DNA from: Pyrenochaeta sp. MPI-SDFR-AT-0127
Taxonomy: Eukaryota > Ascomycota > Dothideomycetes > Pleosporales > Cucurbitariaceae
Assembly: GCA_020747015.1 (NCBI GenBank)
Contig: JAGTJM010000024.1
Coordinates: 473,987 to 537,986, forward strand
Direction: 5' to 3'
DNA: 64,000 nucleotides
The notes under the pieces were generated by a model that was not told where the DNA came from, ran no database searches, and worked only from the letters and a program-made list of their open reading frames with translations. Shown here piece after piece: positions 43,138-53,791 of this stretch. How positions within the stretch are numbered: the first letter of the stretch is position 1; the number at the start of each line of letters is the position of its first letter. The translations under genes were made by a program, and so were the position numbers.

Positions 43138-45290
43138 CTACATTTGCCCTGCCATAGCCGGGCTACCATGTCGCTGATCTAAATGATCGTAGTTGAGCTC
43201 GAACTCTCTCTAAGATCTGGTTAGCACGCCCTCCCCATGTCTCCTTAGCGACCACTTACCCGCTCCCGTCTCCAGTTGGTTACATCGAAGAACAAATACC
43301 ATCCGCGCTCCTCTTTAGGCGACAATCTTATCGGGGCCGGAAGATCAGGATCTTTCATCATCCACTGCTGAAGCTTGATGTGCCACCGCCAGTCGCGATT
43401 GTATAGCTCTTGTGCCGCAATTTCTTGTAGGATATCCCTCGGGAACTGATAGAAGATAGCTAGGAGCGTCTCAGGAGAGAAACTGGTCATCTTGGAATGT
43501 AGCGGTGGGACGTTTGTGACCGTATATGCTGCTGGTAGAGTGAAGTCTGGCGGTATTACTGGCTTAACATTCGACTCCACAAACGGTGAGCCAAAAGTCG
43601 GATGTAAGGGCGAGTTATCTGGTCGACTTAGATCTAGCCCAAGTACTGTAAGATCTTGACCCATCGCAAGCGAGGAATAGTCCGGACTTTCCAGGGGTAT
43701 CATCGAAAGTAACCCTGGTAGACCATATCGTTCCGAATCGTTCATCTCAGAAAGCTTCTTGTGTAGCAGTATCTGTGTGTTTGCTAAGCCAAGGTTCTCA
43801 GTGCCAAAAGTTTGCTCGAATTGATTTTGCTGCAGACGTTGGCCACCAGGGGCGAGGTCGCTGCCAGTCCGGATGCCAATTTGAGGTCCTAGGAAAGACA
43901 AATTGCTTGGGGTTTGTCCTGACCGCTGATTGCCCTGTGCGCGTTAGCTTGAAGGGGCTTGAATTATGAAGGTTTACTTACTTCTTGTGAATTGGAAGGG
44001 TTTGTCCTTATGGCATCGAAAGGCGTCCGCGACACTAATTGTGTGAGCATTGCATATCTCCTGCCAGAATTTGGAAACCTACCAGCGCCAGGCAAACCTC
44101 TTCCGCCCACTGTAGGATTTATTGCACGGTCTTGTTGGCTATCCGTTGGACTGGATAGTCCATTTCGTGTCTGACCTAGACCTGGAAAGGCGCCTGCATT
44201 TGCATTACTTCCGAACGCCGCAGCATTTTGTATCAGTCCTGCTCTTCGATCAGGACCAATCTCTCCCGGCACATTACCCAGTGGTGGAAACTCTTCGATA
44301 TTGCCTGTTTGCGGCTGAGCACCGCCAGACAGCTGTCCAACTCCCCCTTGGCCACCAAACCGGTAGTCGTCGCCAGCCCCAGAGAATTGACTCTGCGATG
44401 AATCGTCATGCCCTTGGTTTTGTAGTTGCTGATTTGTTGTCTGAGCAACTTGGCCGTGTTGTTGTCCTTGCCCTTGCGGTCTCTGGATAGTATTCTGTGG
44501 GGTACTTCGCAGGTTCGGATTTGCCCACATCTGCTGCGCGGAGGTATTCTGCTGCGCTTGAGGTGCACCAGATAACGAAGGGAACTCCCTGCAAAGACAA
44601 ACATTTAGCTAGATTCTGGGACATGCCAAAAGCTCCAACATCTTCGCAGTCTCTTGCCATCCTGGCCTTTCGTTTCCCTTTTGCTGTCAAGTGTGATGAC
44701 TTACTCAAGATTGAGCGGGGTATGTGGTTGCGAGCCACCCATGGCTTGCGCAAAGCTTGACATTACACCCCCATTCGTTCGTGATTGTGCATTCGTTAGT
44801 CCCGGGGCACCGCCCACTGGAGCTCCAAATCCCCACTGAGATGCGCCTGCTATAACAGGACTTGTCAGCGATGGTTTCTGCCTGCTACCTCAAGAGCATC
44901 CTCACCCAGCTTCCCATTCTGTAACCTGTTCGAGCCCAATGGGGCACCGCGACCAGCGTTTTGCTGTGTCTGAAACATATTCGAGGGTAGATTTCGTGTC
45001 GTTTGCGCCCCCGGTCCTATAGGTTAAACCAAAATCAGCATTGCAGACGCCGCATGATTGAATATCGGTATTTCGAAGGGGCATGATAAGGCTAGGAGTT
45101 GGAGCAAGGAGTGAAAGGCGCGCAATTAAGCTGCTCCTGCCGGACACCAAGAACGCTTGCAGTGAGTATGGTGTGTTCAGGTGGAAAGCGCAATGGTGGA
45201 GAGCCTGGTCGCTGGATGCGGCGTGGTGTACGGCAGGGTCGAGCGTGCGATTGTGTGGTGCTGGTGAAGGGACGAACCTAGACGATTCAT
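43138..45290 (-). CDS. NOT2: CCR4-NOT complex subunit NOT2
   Basis: Scaffold subunit of the CCR4-NOT deadenylase and transcription complex (yeast Cdc36/Not2). Eight-exon model: 45290-45278, 45016-44906, 44849-44705, 44588-44083, 44034-43982, 43934-43260 and 43209-43138 (seven exons if counted as listed), 524 residues. The first exon has only 13 bases (MNRL plus one) before a 261-base intron. The N terminus is Gln/Gly/Asn-rich, with 'QWGFGAPVGGAPGLTN' and 'LEEFPSLSGAPQ'. The NOT box is clear: 'SERYGLPGLLSMI', 'LGLDLSRPDNSPLHPTFGSP', 'ILQEIAAQELYNRDWRWHIK', 'WYLFFDVTNWRRER', and after the last intron 'EFELNYDHLDQR'. The intron 44082-44035 is 48 bases and in frame, so it could be retained. Length is normal. 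Confidence 0.93.
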
Positions 45291-45962
45291 GCTATAGACT
45301 CGCGTACGAACCTGGGAGTATTGTTTTCTTTAACTTTCGGTAGCGGAAGGGGCGATATTAACGATGCTAAAGTCGCAGCTTTCTCGCGTGTCTAAAGCTT
45401 GAGGTTCGCGATGTGAGATGCAGCCAAGAACGCTAGCATACATCAAGATTAGCGTCACATGCGCTGCGGGGAGTGGAACCGGTGGATCACCAGCCACACA
45501 CCGAAAATGTACATCGATATTCAATGGCGAAGTTACATCTTGGGGACAATTATGAGCCCAGACTCAGGGTAGGCGATGGGGGCATGAGACTTAAACATGC
45601 TTTTTATCCCAAATACAAGCTAATACCTGATCTTAACGAGCACAATTGATACAAACAAGCATAAAAGGTAATTTTGATGCGGTCTCGGTCTCGTACAACC
45701 ATCAGCAGGAGTTTACTGAAGGAGTAAAAATTAACTATACTTTTCGCGCACAATGCCCAGTTGCATGATGGTTACAATTGCATGAGCTTTAGCGATGCGC
45801 AAGGATGATAAAGTCCCACCATGCGAGGACACTATTCACATAAAACTGCATTTTGGATCCAGCCTTCGTTGTAGAAAGAGGCGATGGTACGCCTATGCCA
45901 TGCTTCCAACCTAGTAAAGACGCTAAAAAGACTGCAAATAATCGGGAGTCCTTGCTTGAAAA
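45291..45962. other. intergenic, NOT2 promoter
   Basis: 672 bp between NOT2 and the FarA-type gene, both on the minus strand. No supported ORF or repeat. Confidence 0.45.
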
Positions 45963-48900
45963 TCACGACGGGCCTTGTTGAAAGAGATGAGACATGTCAG
46001 CTTCACCGTTAATACCGAAGAAGTTGAACCTGCGCAAATGTTAGCAACTCAATCCAGCATGACCAGAAACTTAGGGGAATGAGACTTACCAGTCATCAAC
46101 ATTCAAACTCATTGGTACAATCGGATTATGCCTACCCCCTGAGCTACTGCTCCACGCGTCGTCTTGCGCACCATGTTGCTGCTGGTTTTGCGACATCATC
46201 TCCATCTGCTGGGCCCAGGCTTGCGGATTATTGTGATCAAAAGAACCAGAGATTCCCATTGTTGTTTGTGGATTCGCCATGTGCTGCTGACCTCCAGGCA
46301 TCTGCGGCTGCGGCTGCTGATGCATGGGAAGATTGTGCGGCTGGCTCAGGGCAGGATCCACGAGACCGTGGTTCTGCAAAGGGAAATTGACCTGCGTGTC
46401 CGCGGGGAAAAGTTGATCAGGCTGGAAATTCTGCCATACTTCTTGACTGATGTTTGGCGTATCACGGGTGACTAGGAACAAATCTGGAGGTGTACCTGGA
46501 TAGGAATACGTAGGGTTGAAGGGGGTTGTCGGACGAGTTCCTGACCGTGACGGACCCATGAATGCATCGTGGTTTTGACGGTTCATTTGGGGTGATCCAC
46601 TTGACATCTGAGGCATCTGCTGCTGTGGTGGTAACTCACGCGACGGCGTAACGGCTGGTGTCTGTGGTCTGGACCGTTCGTACGATACTTGGGGTGCTGG
46701 AGGACCATTCGGGACAGGGAAACCCAGATCCATGTCATCAAATTTCCGCTTGGGTGCTGTTTCTTGAACCGGCTTCGGGGGCGGCGGCGGTGGGCCCGAA
46801 GACGCTTTATTCTTCTTGTGGTTCCTACCTGCTGCTTTCTGCAAGCGTTCCTCAAGATGCTTGTTTCCAAGGATAGACTCGAAGAGCGTATGTACCATCT
46901 TTGCGACAAGCCAGACTTTGGATACTTCCTTCAACGCATCCAAACAGATCTGCAGACGCTGTTCTGTTGCTGACACGATGGATTTGTTCGAGGACTTCAT
47001 CTGGTAGACGTGCATGATGAGGGCTGAGAACAAGCTGTAAACAATGAATGCGGGAGTGTACCGTATTTCGTCGTGAGCGCGAAGATTTTCAATGATGGAA
47101 GTGATCATGGCCGCTGCCTGGTACGCGATATTCCTCGACGGGTAGGCATGTTCTTCACCGAAACCGTCGAGGTTGTTCGCTTTCGGTGATCCTGCCGGTG
47201 GCATGTGTGCACGATGGAGTAGACAGAGGGTGGTGCTAAAGATGTTAGTGAAAGCTAGTAGTAACTTACTCAAGATTACCTACTAGTAGTTCGAATGCAA
47301 CAGAGCCGCCCAAAAGTGATGGCGTGTTCGGTCCCACTGTACTTCGGGCGGGCAATGCTGCAACCAGTCTGCAAGTGCCATATCACTGTGGGTAAGATCT
47401 ATGGCATTTGCTCTGCGATGTTTTGATGCGACCGAGTATTGCTGAGATAGGACTAGGCCCATGATCTCGCTTAACTTGACGTAATTGATGAAGAACTGGA
47501 CGTGTACTGGGTCCGGTGGGTGTTCTGCTGCGTGTTCAGACTCATCGTCTATGAAGTCGTCCTCGGATACCATCTCCACGTCGGAGTCCTCTGGGTCGAT
47601 AGCCACTGGTCTGCCAAGCGCAACTGCTACTGAACGATCTCGACTGTATAGTGTCCACCAGATTCGCTTCCATAGCCGTTTATCTGACCGACTGAGTTGT
47701 GATCCCTCGACGCTACTTTTCGTCAGAGAAGAGTTCTATCGAACTTTTTAATTTTCTTCACAAGCTTACCTCCTATGCATGCCTGAACCCTGGGCCACAA
47801 CAATGGCGACTCGGGTCCAATAGAACACGTTCTTGGTAACATCTGAGGTTGTCAGCTATGGCAGAATTACACGGGAGGATTGCGAATCTTACCCTCTGGT
47901 CCTTCCCAGTACCAGCCCATCAAGATGAGAGCTTGTACAATAGTCACCCGGTCATCCTCGAAGTTGGCGTCATACAATGCCTTTGCTCGCTTGTAGAAAG
48001 TCATAGCGGCAGGGGTTGTCGATCCGCTTGAGTCCATCAGTTGTGCGTTGGTGCAAACTCGCGAGCCAGCAAGAAGCACAGCCTGTAAGAGGAGAAGCGA
48101 TGGGGGGTTCTTAGGGTCTCGGTACTGGCGCATAAAACGACTGCGGTTGATCACAGGCACCACTGGGGCCACCCATTTAAAGAAGGCCTCAACTAGCTCG
48201 TCACATAGTGCTCGCGGAGGGAGCAGGAATGCGCCTCGCTGGTGCAGAATCTCGATTTCCATATTGTCCATCTCGTTCACACGGGCTTTGGCGCCTCGTA
48301 CGTTCTCAGGGAGCGGATAGTGGACTACATCCGTCGTTCCGTAGCGATCGTGGACCAGTAGTGACAAGTTGGAGGACTCGCCGAGGTAGGCGACTCGGCC
48401 TGCTTCCTTGATGGGGGCTCTGGCGAACTTGGGCTTCATAAACTGCACATAGGTGCCGTTGTGGGCGGCCTGTTGGGCAGCGTAGGCGTTGGAGACGGCC
48501 GTCGAGGGCGTGCCGTCCTCGGAATTGTATACGGTCGTCTTGTCGCGAGGCTCGACGGACGGGCTGGCGGGGGAGCGGTCATCGCTGTCTCCTCGGTCGC
48601 TGCCATCCCATGTCAGCTCCGTGCTCTTGTTCCCAGTTCAGTGTCCGGGACCCTTACCTGTCCGCATCTTTGGACCTTGTCGTCTGGGCCTGCGTCTTCT
48701 TCCGCTTGGGTTGCGGAATGCGGCACTCGATGGAGAAGGCGGTGCAATTGGTGCACGGAATGCCTAATGAGGCAGCGTCGCAGCGGACCTGCACAGCTGT
48801 TATGCGCCAGCCTCATGATAGGGTTGTTATGCGGCTGATTACTTACTTTCCTCGCGTGGCATGCTGCGAAGCGTGCATGTTAGCAATCATCTTCAGGTCG

Positions 48901-49217
48901 ACCGAGGTGCCGAGGCTCATCACGAAGGTCGATTATAAGACCAGACGACTGCGCTTGTCCCTGAGGCCAGAGGAGGCGCAAAGACTGGATATACTCACTT
49001 TCGCATGCTCTGCTTGCGCGCTGGCGCCTGAAGGACGGGTGTCCCGGGGGAACTGACTGCGAATTCGCGGACGGCCTGGATGCGGTGAGCCCATGTCTTC
49101 TGCTTCACACAGCGCGCGTGCGACGGCCACCTACGGAGTTCCCATGCTGGGCTGCGCAGCCAGCGGCGGTGGTGCGGTGGGGCCTGAACTGGCCATAAAG
49201 GAGTGTTCGCCAGACAT
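45963..49217 (-). CDS. farA: Zn2Cys6 transcription factor, FarA / cutinase factor CTF1 type
   Basis: Nuclear regulator of fatty-acid use and, in plant pathogens, cutinase genes. 909 residues in nine exons: 49217-49135, 49075-48999, 48863-48847, 48788-48658, 48599-47893, 47842-47770, 47712-47284, 47235-46090 and 46029-45963, all frames checked. The six zinc-cluster Cys are residues 52, 55, 62, 71, 74 and 81 ('RACETCHARKVRCDAASLG', 'IPCTNCTAFSIECRIPQPKR'); exon 3 is only 17 bases and encodes CHARK. The fungal_trans domain follows: 'FFKWVAPVVPVINRSRFMRQ', 'RLWKRIWWTLYSRDRSVAVA', 'LGRPVAIDPEDSDVEMVSED'. The tail is Gln/Pro-rich and ends 'DDWFNFFGINGEADMSHLFQ'. FarB is the alternative within the same family. 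Confidence 0.92.
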
Positions 49218-50197
49218 GTTGTCGCTGGCCTGCCTCGCGCGGGTCGTCGAGGTGTTGTAGTTGCGATTTGTCCGCACGCGGTCGAGTGCTTGTGGCACAC
49301 AGTATGGCGCCCGGAACGCACATACGCTAGCGGGGTTTGCGGCCTGCTACGGCGAAGGCTGCCATGGAGCGATCACCACCAGGGCACACTTGAAACAAGC
49401 ACGCTGTCCTTTGTCAGACTGCTTCGATCGAGGCGTCATGTCCGTCAACAGCCAGATGCTCAGCCCGGCATCTCGTCCCTGCATCGCTTGACTCAACCGC
49501 ATGCTCCTGATGCCGCGTTTGTGCGTGTCATTCACTGCCTCTGCGCAACCCTCCCCCATGTGCGAGCATTCACCCAACCCCAGACCATCCCGACTCCCTC
49601 CATGGCGGTCTCTCCCCATTGGCGGGCACCCCTCCGCCACTCCGAGTTTCATCTGCGCTGCACATCATCTCCTGTCTCTTGCTTCCCCAATACTTCATCG
49701 TGTGCTTCATTAATATAGGGGCCAGCAGCACTTCGCAGCATGTGCAAGGACAAGGATAGTCATGTCAAGAGCCTCTTGACCATCGCGTGCATTTCCCCAA
49801 CTGGCATTGTAGTCTCATCAAAGTCAAGAATATCATTCGGACCAAGCTCGTATTGAAAAACGCCCTGCGTCCTGCTCATGTTTCCAAGATCAGACGCACC
49901 CATGCCGATGCTAGTGTTCACCCCAGTGTGGCTCACCTGAGCCCACCTACTGAAGAAAGGGTATTACTCTAACCCCTCGTGTTTGCCAAGGGAATCCCTC
50001 CCAGGCACCGCGCCTTTCACATGTGAGGAAACAAGCAGGATGAAAAAGGGCCGAGGACACGACTGTGCCTCCTTTTGCTCGCATTTGTCCAGCCAAGAAC
50101 GAAGCAACCAACAAGACCAAGGAGCCTGAAGATCTTCACACCATTTACCATTTCTAAAACTGTACGGCAGACCTGGCTGCCTGTCGGACCTGACTCC
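49218..50197. other. FarA-type gene promoter and Nudix gene 3' side
   Basis: 980 bp. A plus-strand ORF at 49203-49718 lies partly antisense to exon 1 of the regulator and looks like a shadow. A T/C-rich stretch at 49520-49700, as read on the plus strand, is the strongest compositional feature. No repeat or RNA gene supported. Confidence 0.45.
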
Positions 50198-50979
50198 TTA
50201 CGATGACAGCCCTTCCCTTCGAAGCCGAAAAGCCTCCAGTTTCACCGCCTTGTTTGGTGGGCTGATATACACCAACTTAATATCTTTAACAAGATCATTG
50301 GTAACCTCCTCCTCAGATGCAAATGTATGATGTTGATGCTCCGTCGGCTCCAGCACAATGTTATCGATGTTCTGGACTTCCATCTCAAAGATCAGTTTTA
50401 GCCATGTCTTCGTGGGTTTACCAGGCCTCCCATCGACGAACGTGAATTGTGTGACTCTTCTCACCACGCGGGTTGCTTCAAGTCCAGCCTCCTCCTTTAG
50501 CTCTCGAGCCGCCGCATGTAGGATAGTCTCATCGGTGTCGTCCACCTTGCCTCCTGGGATCTCCTAAATATTGTCAGATCGTTGATGCCACAAACAATTG
50601 ATGAAGGTCTGGCTGCATAACTGCCGCAAGGTTCTATCAACGAGTCGTTGAGATGACTGGCTCTCATATGCATGAAAGTTTGTACAACTTTCATAGACTA
50701 TGATATTTCAAATTGCCAATGACAAAGGAGGTAGACTATGTTCAGGCTGCCGGGCATGAAGGCTTGACCATGACATCTTCTTAAACTCACCCAGAAATCC
50801 GGGAACGCCATCTCATTGGCCGCCCGCTGAACAAGTAGCAGCTTTCCATCTTCGTTGAACACTACCACGCCAGTGCACACGCAATCATACTCTGGGTGTT
50901 GGCGGAGGTACTCCTTCTCCGTCACCGCCCATTCTTCCAATGTGGAAGGATAGTAGAGAAGAGACGTGGAAGTACTCAT
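50198..50979 (-). CDS. Nudix hydrolase
   Basis: Hydrolyses a nucleoside diphosphate linked to some other group. 184 residues from exons 50979-50791 and 50563-50198. The Nudix box begins at the exon junction: 'EIPGGKVDDTDETILHAAAR' followed by 'ELKEEAGLEA', with the RELxEEAG core intact; the spacing from Gly to the first acidic residue is one longer than the textbook GX5E. Other fold strands: 'DCVCTGVVVFNEDGKLLLVQ' and 'TKTWLKLIFEMEV'. The intron of 227 bases is long for this window. Substrate unknown. Divergent from the disordered nuclear protein across 449 bp. Confidence 0.9.
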
Positions 50980-51428
50980 TTTATGGTGTGTTGCACGCAA
51001 TTAGTAAGGATAGAGATTGTAGTATGTTGTGGGCTCGAGGTTGTATGATGTACAGGGCGATTATAAGTAGTGTGCCTTTGTCGCTGCCTTGGCCGGCTAC
51101 CAATTCCTGGAGCCTTTAGCTTTCTCCGGTGAGCAATAGGCCGCAGCGCACGCTAACGGATACAAATGGATCTTTTAGTTCAATGCGAGAGATACGAAGC
51201 TGGTAGTAGTACACACTTTCTAAAGGGCGGCAGGCATGACTATATCATCACGTGAGCCAAGCTTTCTCGCGTCACGGCTAGTGAATTGAGCCCGCCATAA
51301 CATACGCACATCATTACCCTAGCTATCCGCCTTATCGCCCCCATCCTCTCAATTCGCTCATCAACACGTTTACTCGACTACGCACAACACCTATCATTTG
51401 GCCAATATCAGGGTGACTGTTTGCGACG
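50980..51428. promoter_or_regulatory. divergent promoter, Nudix / nuclear protein
   Basis: 449 bp between two starts facing apart, no ORF or repeat supported. Confidence 0.45.
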
Positions 51429-53042
51429 ATGCCTCGCCCACCGCGTGCGAAAGTCGCGTCGCGCGTCGCAAAAACAGCGAAGCCGAAAGCCGCCCCGCGC
51501 AAACAACAAACGAAGACCACCGCCACGCAGCCCGAAATTGTCGATGAGGCAGCAAATAGCTTCCCTGATGATAGTGATGGCCTTGTTACCAAATCAACAT
51601 CGACACGTTCGAGGAGGAGGGTGACACAGGAGAAAACACATGAAGTTGTTGATGAAGGAGCATTTACTATGACTGGTGCGCTCCCGGCTGAGGAAGATGT
51701 ACCCATATCATCGGTTAAGAATCGCACACCTGCATCGAATGCATCAAAGAGAGCACGGTCAACAAGAGGTAGCGTAAGGAGTTCTACTCGAAAGGCGTCG
51801 CCATCTGTTGTTATACCTGCAGATATACACTTACCCGCCACGAATGCACAAGCAGACGCGTTTCAAGCAGATGACAGTAGTGGCTTCGGTGACCTGACAT
51901 TCTCCTCTTTGGGCTCGGATTCGCCGGCCCACGGCACTCGCCCGCCATCCGCCATCAAAGTTGGCGCAACTCCTGCACACGAGAGATCCATACTGGCGTT
52001 GACAAACTTCAAAAGACGCGCGAGACAGCCAAGCTTGCTGCGCATGGTGCAGCAGACTACTGATATTGAAGACAACGATGAAGACGGACTAGGCAGCACA
52101 GGCGACTTTGATTTCGATGATTTCCTCCCGCAGGCTGAATCAACACCGCTAAACGTGAGGAGAGCTATACCAGGAGATGAGGTACGAAATGATAGCGGCA
52201 CCCAAGTCTCCAGTTCTGGCTCACGTGGTACTAAGCGCAAGCTTTCTCCAGTCGTTCAAGTACCACGCTCTTCTCCACCATTCAGCCCGGCATCTGGAGC
52301 AGACGTGGAATCAGAGCGTTCGCCCTCTCCTAGTTTACCAGAGGTTTTGGCATCACGTGAGGAAGTTATCGAGCAGACACAAGACGACGCGGAGCCCATG
52401 AGCGAGACCTTTGCACCCCCAAAATCAAGCAGTCCTATCCGGGAAGCCTCAGAACCTCGCCAATCACCGGCACAGACACGTCCCCGGCGGAGGGGAAGGT
52501 TGGCGAAGACACCAGTCCGAGATGATGACTCAGAAGCCGAGGAAACCGAAACACCTGTGAAGACCACCAGAGGCGCCAAGAAGAAAGCGCAGCAGAGTAT
52601 TTCTACTGCACAACTAAAGGATCTTCTACCGCGTCGACGAAATCGCATGCGAGATCGAGATGAGTTTGACTTGGAGTCCTCGGAGGACGTAGAGCAAATC
52701 GACTCGGAGCAAGATGAACTTCAGATGCCTGAGCGGCGAAATCACCAGCGGCCTGGCGCTGGAAAACTAGCATCACCAAAGGCTTCAAAGAAGACCACTC
52801 GCGGGAAGAAGGCAGGACCAGTAAAATCAACGAAGAGAGTCTCCAAAACGTACAGTCGCAGGATCTCCTCTGACAAAGAGAATGACAGAGCGGAGCAGAA
52901 TCAGGACGAGACGACTGAGGTCTCTGCGATTGAACATTCGGAAAAGCTAGCTGCAATTAGAAGGAAGTTCGAAGAGGTTGATGCGTTTGAGCTGGAGTTT
53001 GAGGATGTCGATGTAACGACCAGCTCAAGCCCGTTTCGATGA
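51429..53042 (+). CDS. disordered nuclear protein with a KEN-box-like motif
   Basis: Single exon, 537 residues, not recognised. The N terminus is Lys/Arg/Ala-rich like a chromatin protein (PRPPRAKVASRVAKTAKPKA). Two short segments stand out from the disorder: 'ATPAHERSILALTNFKRRAR' followed by QPSLLRMVQ, and 'ISTAQLKDLLPRRRNRMRDR'. Near the end, basic 'KTYSRRISSDKEND' contains a KEN-box-like DKEN, followed by a helix ending 'FEEVDAFELEFEDVDV'. Acidic runs (DDSEAEETE, DFDFDDF) and several bipartite basic clusters suggest nuclear work, perhaps at chromosomes and degraded in the cell cycle; this is inference from motifs only. Confidence 0.75.
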   Translation: MPRPPRAKVASRVAKTAKPKAAPRKQQTKTTATQPEIVDEAANSFPDDSDGLVTKSTSTRSRRRVTQEKTHEVVDEGAFTMTGALPAEEDVPISSVKNRTPASNASKRARSTRGSVRSSTRKASPSVVIPADIHLPATNAQADAFQADDSSGFGDLTFSSLGSDSPAHGTRPPSAIKVGATPAHERSILALTNFKRRARQPSLLRMVQQTTDIEDNDEDGLGSTGDFDFDDFLPQAESTPLNVRRAIPGDEVRNDSGTQVSSSGSRGTKRKLSPVVQVPRSSPPFSPASGADVESERSPSPSLPEVLASREEVIEQTQDDAEPMSETFAPPKSSSPIREASEPRQSPAQTRPRRRGRLAKTPVRDDDSEAEETETPVKTTRGAKKKAQQSISTAQLKDLLPRRRNRMRDRDEFDLESSEDVEQIDSEQDELQMPERRNHQRPGAGKLASPKASKKTTRGKKAGPVKSTKRVSKTYSRRISSDKENDRAEQNQDETTEVSAIEHSEKLAAIRRKFEEVDAFELEFEDVDVTTSSSPFR

Positions 53043-53791
53043 CCATACAGCAGACCAAAGAATTTCAGGGTTTCCAAGGAACGACGATACATGAGAGTGC
53101 CGTGGATGCTGTTCTCCCTATGAGCATTGATGAATTATGATGGCATCCCTAAAGCTCTGCTGGCGCGCACGAGCATGGCGTTTGTACGCAGGTGGTTGTC
53201 TGCTTTACTGCTGGAAGATGCATGCATGGATTGAGGGACACGTAGTCTACTAAGAGATTTTCCTGCGCCACGAAAAGCGAGAGCACACTGCTATGGTGTT
53301 CTGTTAATCTATCAATGGTCACACGCACGCGTGGTGAAGCCAGCTGCAAATTGATTTCCCAGGCCATGTGCCTAGAGCGCGCTATGTGAAGCTAGCCATT
53401 ATCTGTCCTTATCGCCAGCCCACCAACAGCACATGTAGTTGTGGGGAGATTCGAGGGCTATCAGGCCAGCGTGCAGCTTATATGCAGAAGTGATTAAGGT
53501 GAGGCTCTTACAGGCGCTAAGCTGGGTGCAGCATCTGTATGGACGCCTTCCTGGTTTGCATCTGGTGCACGGTCTTTGTTGGCTGAAGGAACCGTGGTGC
53601 GTTACGTAGCTTTCCCCAGCTCCAGCTCTCACCACATCTCTACATCAACCCTCTCCGCGCCTCTACCCCTGCCCTGCTCTGCTGTCCCACGCAATGTTCC
53701 AGTAGCCTCATGCCATGCGGCTTCCCGACCACTCGAACCATCTCGCCTATGCTGCTCCGCCTTCACCCACTCCACCCGGCGTCCGCATGCC
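53043..53791. other. intergenic, nothing seen
   Basis: 749 bp between two plus-strand genes. The frame of the LysM protein is open from 53576 but only ATG 53792 can start it. No repeat or RNA gene supported. Confidence 0.45.

Noticed and set aside
49203..49718. 171-codon plus-strand ORF
   Set aside because: Partly antisense to exon 1 of the FarA-type gene, Cys/His/Pro-rich as expected of a GC-biased shadow.
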